Below are positions 62,300 through 64,000 of a stretch of DNA of 64,000 bases, in pieces (position 1 is the first letter of the stretch; every line of letters starts with the position of its first letter). The notes beneath the pieces were generated by a model. That model searched no databases, was not told the DNA's origin, and saw only the letters and a program-made list of their open reading frames with translations. A program made the translations under genes and the position numbers. The DNA is taken from assembly GCA_963798795.1 (NCBI GenBank), contig CAWCUZ010000001.1:2356001-2420000 (forward strand), read 5' to 3'. The stretch comes from CAWCUZ01 sp963798795 (GTDB lineage Bacteria > Acidobacteriota > Vicinamibacteria > Vicinamibacterales > SCN-69-37).

Positions 62300-64000
62300 A
62301 TGAATGTGCGTCGTTCGTACCTCCGCCGGGCGCCCCTGGTGTTCGTGGCCTGCCTCCTGGCAGGCACCGCGCTCATCACGGCCCAGGGCTTCGGCGGCGG
62401 CCAGCAACCTGCGCAGAGTCCGATCAATATGTCCGACAACCCGATGCTCCAGGGCTTCCACTTCCGGCCGATCGGCCCGGCGGTGATGGGCGGGCGCATC
62501 GACGACATCCAGGGGCTCGACACCGACTCCACCACCGTGTTCGTCGGCTACGCCACCGGCGGCCTGTGGAAGACGACCGACGGCGGCACGAGCTGGACGG
62601 AGCTGTTCGGCGAACTGCCGGTGTCGACCATCGGCGATATCGGCGTCGCCCCGAGCAACCCCAACATGATCTACGTGGGCACGGGCGAAGCCAACAACCG
62701 GCAGAGCTCCACGTCGGGCAACGGCGTCTATAAGTCGACCGACGCCGGCGCGCACTGGACCCACCTCGGCCTCGACGACACCCAGGCGATCGCCCGCGTC
62801 GTCGTGCACCCGACCAACCCGGACATCGTGTACGTGGCGGCCCTCGGCCACCTGTTCGGACCGAACGAGATGCGCGGCGTGTTCAAGAGCGTCGACGGCG
62901 GCAAGACCTGGAAGAAGACGCTCTACGTCGACGCGGACACCGGCGCCACGGACCTCGCCATCGATTACAAGAACCCGAAAACCCTCTGGGCCGCGACCTA
63001 CCAGCGGCGCCGGACCGGCTGGGGCTTCAACGGCGGCGGACCCGGTAGCGGCCTGTGGCAGTCGACCGACGGCGGCGACACGTGGAAGCGCGCGACCGGC
63101 AACGGCCTGCCGGCCAGCCCGATTCTGGGACGCATCGCGGTGGCGATTTCGCGGTCCAACCCCCGGGTCGTGATGGCACAGATCGAAGTCGGGGCCAGCC
63201 CGGGCGAAGGCGCCAACGTCGCCGACGACATGGGCCCGATCAAGCAGGGTGACCTCGTGCTCACGGCCGGTCAGACCAACTGGTCCGACAACGCACCGCA
63301 GCCGCCGCAGGCCGGACGCGGCGGGGGTGGGGGCGGCGGTGGCGGCTTCGGCGGCGGCGGGCGCGGCGGCAACCAGGCGCCGCCCGACCCGGCGAAGAGC
63401 GGCATCTGGCGCTCGGAGGACGGCGGCCGGACCTGGACGTTCCTCAACAACAACGACACGCGGCCGATGTACTACACCCAGCTCCGCATCGACCCGACGA
63501 ACGACCAGATCGTCTGGACCGGCGGCCTGAACATCACACGGTCGCTCGACGGCGGCAAGACGTTCCAGACGCTGCGCGCCTCGCACACCGACAACCACGC
63601 GCTGTGGATCGACCCGAAGGACGGCCGGCACGTGCTCATCGGCCACGACGGCGGCCTCGAGATGACCTGGAACGGCGACGACCAGGATGTGTCGTGGGAC
63701 AAGTACAGCTTCTTCAACGTCGGCCAGTTCTACGACATCTCGGCCGACATGCGGCACCCGTATCACGTCTGCGGCGGCCTGCAGGACAACGGAAGCTGGT
63801 GCGGGCCGAGCGCGCTGCGCACGGGCGGCCGCGGCGGCGGGCCCATCCTCAACACCGACTGGATCAGCGTGGGCGGCGGCGACGGCTTCTACACGCAGAA
63901 CGACCCGAGCGACTGGCACGTCTTCTACACCGAGTCGCAGCAGGGCTCGATGAGCCGCTACGACATGCGTGACGGCTCGTCGCGCGGCATCCAGCCGCGC
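62300..64000 (+). CDS. Sortilin-like BNR-repeat protein (3' end outside window)
   Basis: The frame is open to the end of the window (567 codons). It starts at ATG 62300 after a GGGGG sequence, with a signal peptide (RAPLVFVACLLAGTALITAQ). Asp-box repeats such as TTDGGTSWTEL, SVDGGKTWKKT, STDGGDTWKRA and SEDGGRTWTFL form a sortilin-like beta-propeller. A Gly-rich insert (about nt 63315-63370) interrupts it. It is a paralogue of the protein at 1-1578. Annotation by stop-to-stop scanning could miss it because no stop is in view. Confidence 0.92.
   Translation, partial: MNVRRSYLRRAPLVFVACLLAGTALITAQGFGGGQQPAQSPINMSDNPMLQGFHFRPIGPAVMGGRIDDIQGLDTDSTTVFVGYATGGLWKTTDGGTSWTELFGELPVSTIGDIGVAPSNPNMIYVGTGEANNRQSSTSGNGVYKSTDAGAHWTHLGLDDTQAIARVVVHPTNPDIVYVAALGHLFGPNEMRGVFKSVDGGKTWKKTLYVDADTGATDLAIDYKNPKTLWAATYQRRRTGWGFNGGGPGSGLWQSTDGGDTWKRATGNGLPASPILGRIAVAISRSNPRVVMAQIEVGASPGEGANVADDMGPIKQGDLVLTAGQTNWSDNAPQPPQAGRGGGGGGGGGFGGGGRGGNQAPPDPAKSGIWRSEDGGRTWTFLNNNDTRPMYYTQLRIDPTNDQIVWTGGLNITRSLDGGKTFQTLRASHTDNHALWIDPKDGRHVLIGHDGGLEMTWNGDDQDVSWDKYSFFNVGQFYDISADMRHPYHVCGGLQDNGSWCGPSALRTGGRGGGPILNTDWISVGGGDGFYTQNDPSDWHVFYTESQQGSMSRYDMRDGSSRGIQPR

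Noticed and set aside
61595..63919. 774-codon minus-strand frame
   Set aside because: Only its last 146 codons (the DUF4440 gene) are real; the remainder is antisense to the BNR gene and crosses the 99-bp palindrome.

Overview
The window is GC-rich, densely coding bacterial DNA. Its content points to an acidobacterium, probably near Vicinamibacteria. The signs are two PadR regulators each fused by overlap to an orphan two-module FtsX/MacB permease (the acidobacterial ADOP arrangement), large sortilin-like BNR-repeat proteins at both edges, secreted M14, M19 and S41 peptidases, a DUF4097 lipoprotein, and a PadR/PilZ/MASE1 signalling repertoire. No rRNA or tRNA gene was seen, so the placement is inference from gene families.

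Layout. 1-6976 (+): the end of a BNR-repeat protein, then glgE and a treS-maltokinase fusion, overlapping by 4 nt each; this is the trehalose to maltose-1-phosphate to alpha-glucan route. 6996-8205: octamer repeat arrays in inverted pairs, one pair enclosing a four-helix-bundle gene and one pair empty. 7655-14665 (-): a complete SUF iron-sulfur operon read rrf2-sufA-sufB-sufC-sufD-sufS-sufT-sufU, with a promoter and IscR-like operator in front. 14809-20350: a ThiF/MoeB-rhodanese protein, rmuC, a SIMPL protein, a homoserine dehydrogenase and a CoA-transferase. 20457-23435: a repeat and insertion-sequence nest, with two inverted heptamer arrays enclosing an IS256 relic and an intact IS66 element that has an 8-bp target duplication. 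23436-26873: ubiE, then mntR and mntH with a visible operator, then a universal stress protein. 26890-35275: queC/queD (divergent), a five-gene minus-strand operon (zinc-motif protein, fabI, deoxyhypusine-synthase-like, PIN-like, DUF4097), an S41 peptidase and small secreted or lipoproteins. 35376-40176 (-): hyuA-hyuB-MFS, a likely hydantoin/oxoproline uptake and hydrolysis operon. 40250-40674: a candidate structured RNA with a strong terminator and a 71-bp minisatellite. 40683-56312: a DGQHR protein, a badly frameshifted M14 peptidase, PadR-ADOP pair 1, an acyltransferase-like membrane protein, OsmC, a GspE/PilB ATPase, PilZ, an FTR1 iron permease and PadR-ADOP pair 2. 56385-64000: an M19 dipeptidase, a truncated radical SAM gene, a MASE1 histidine kinase and response regulator, phosphoglycolate phosphatase, a DUF4440 protein, a 99-bp palindrome, and the start of a second BNR-repeat protein.

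Themes. Metal and Fe-S homeostasis is heavily represented (SUF with an Fe-S sensing Rrf2, MntR/MntH, FTR1), and three of these units have a readable promoter plus operator. The most unusual signal is non-coding: short tandem arrays with periods of 7, 8 or 11 bp, of unrelated sequence, repeatedly occur as head-to-head inverted pairs between genes. They sometimes enclose a gene or IS and sometimes run into the 3' ends of coding sequences. Several genes also show a -10 hexamer 6-8 nt before the start codon, suggesting leaderless transcripts.

Caution: single-base frameshifts break at least nine otherwise conserved genes. This looks like assembly error rather than decay, so lengths of those genes are given across the breaks.
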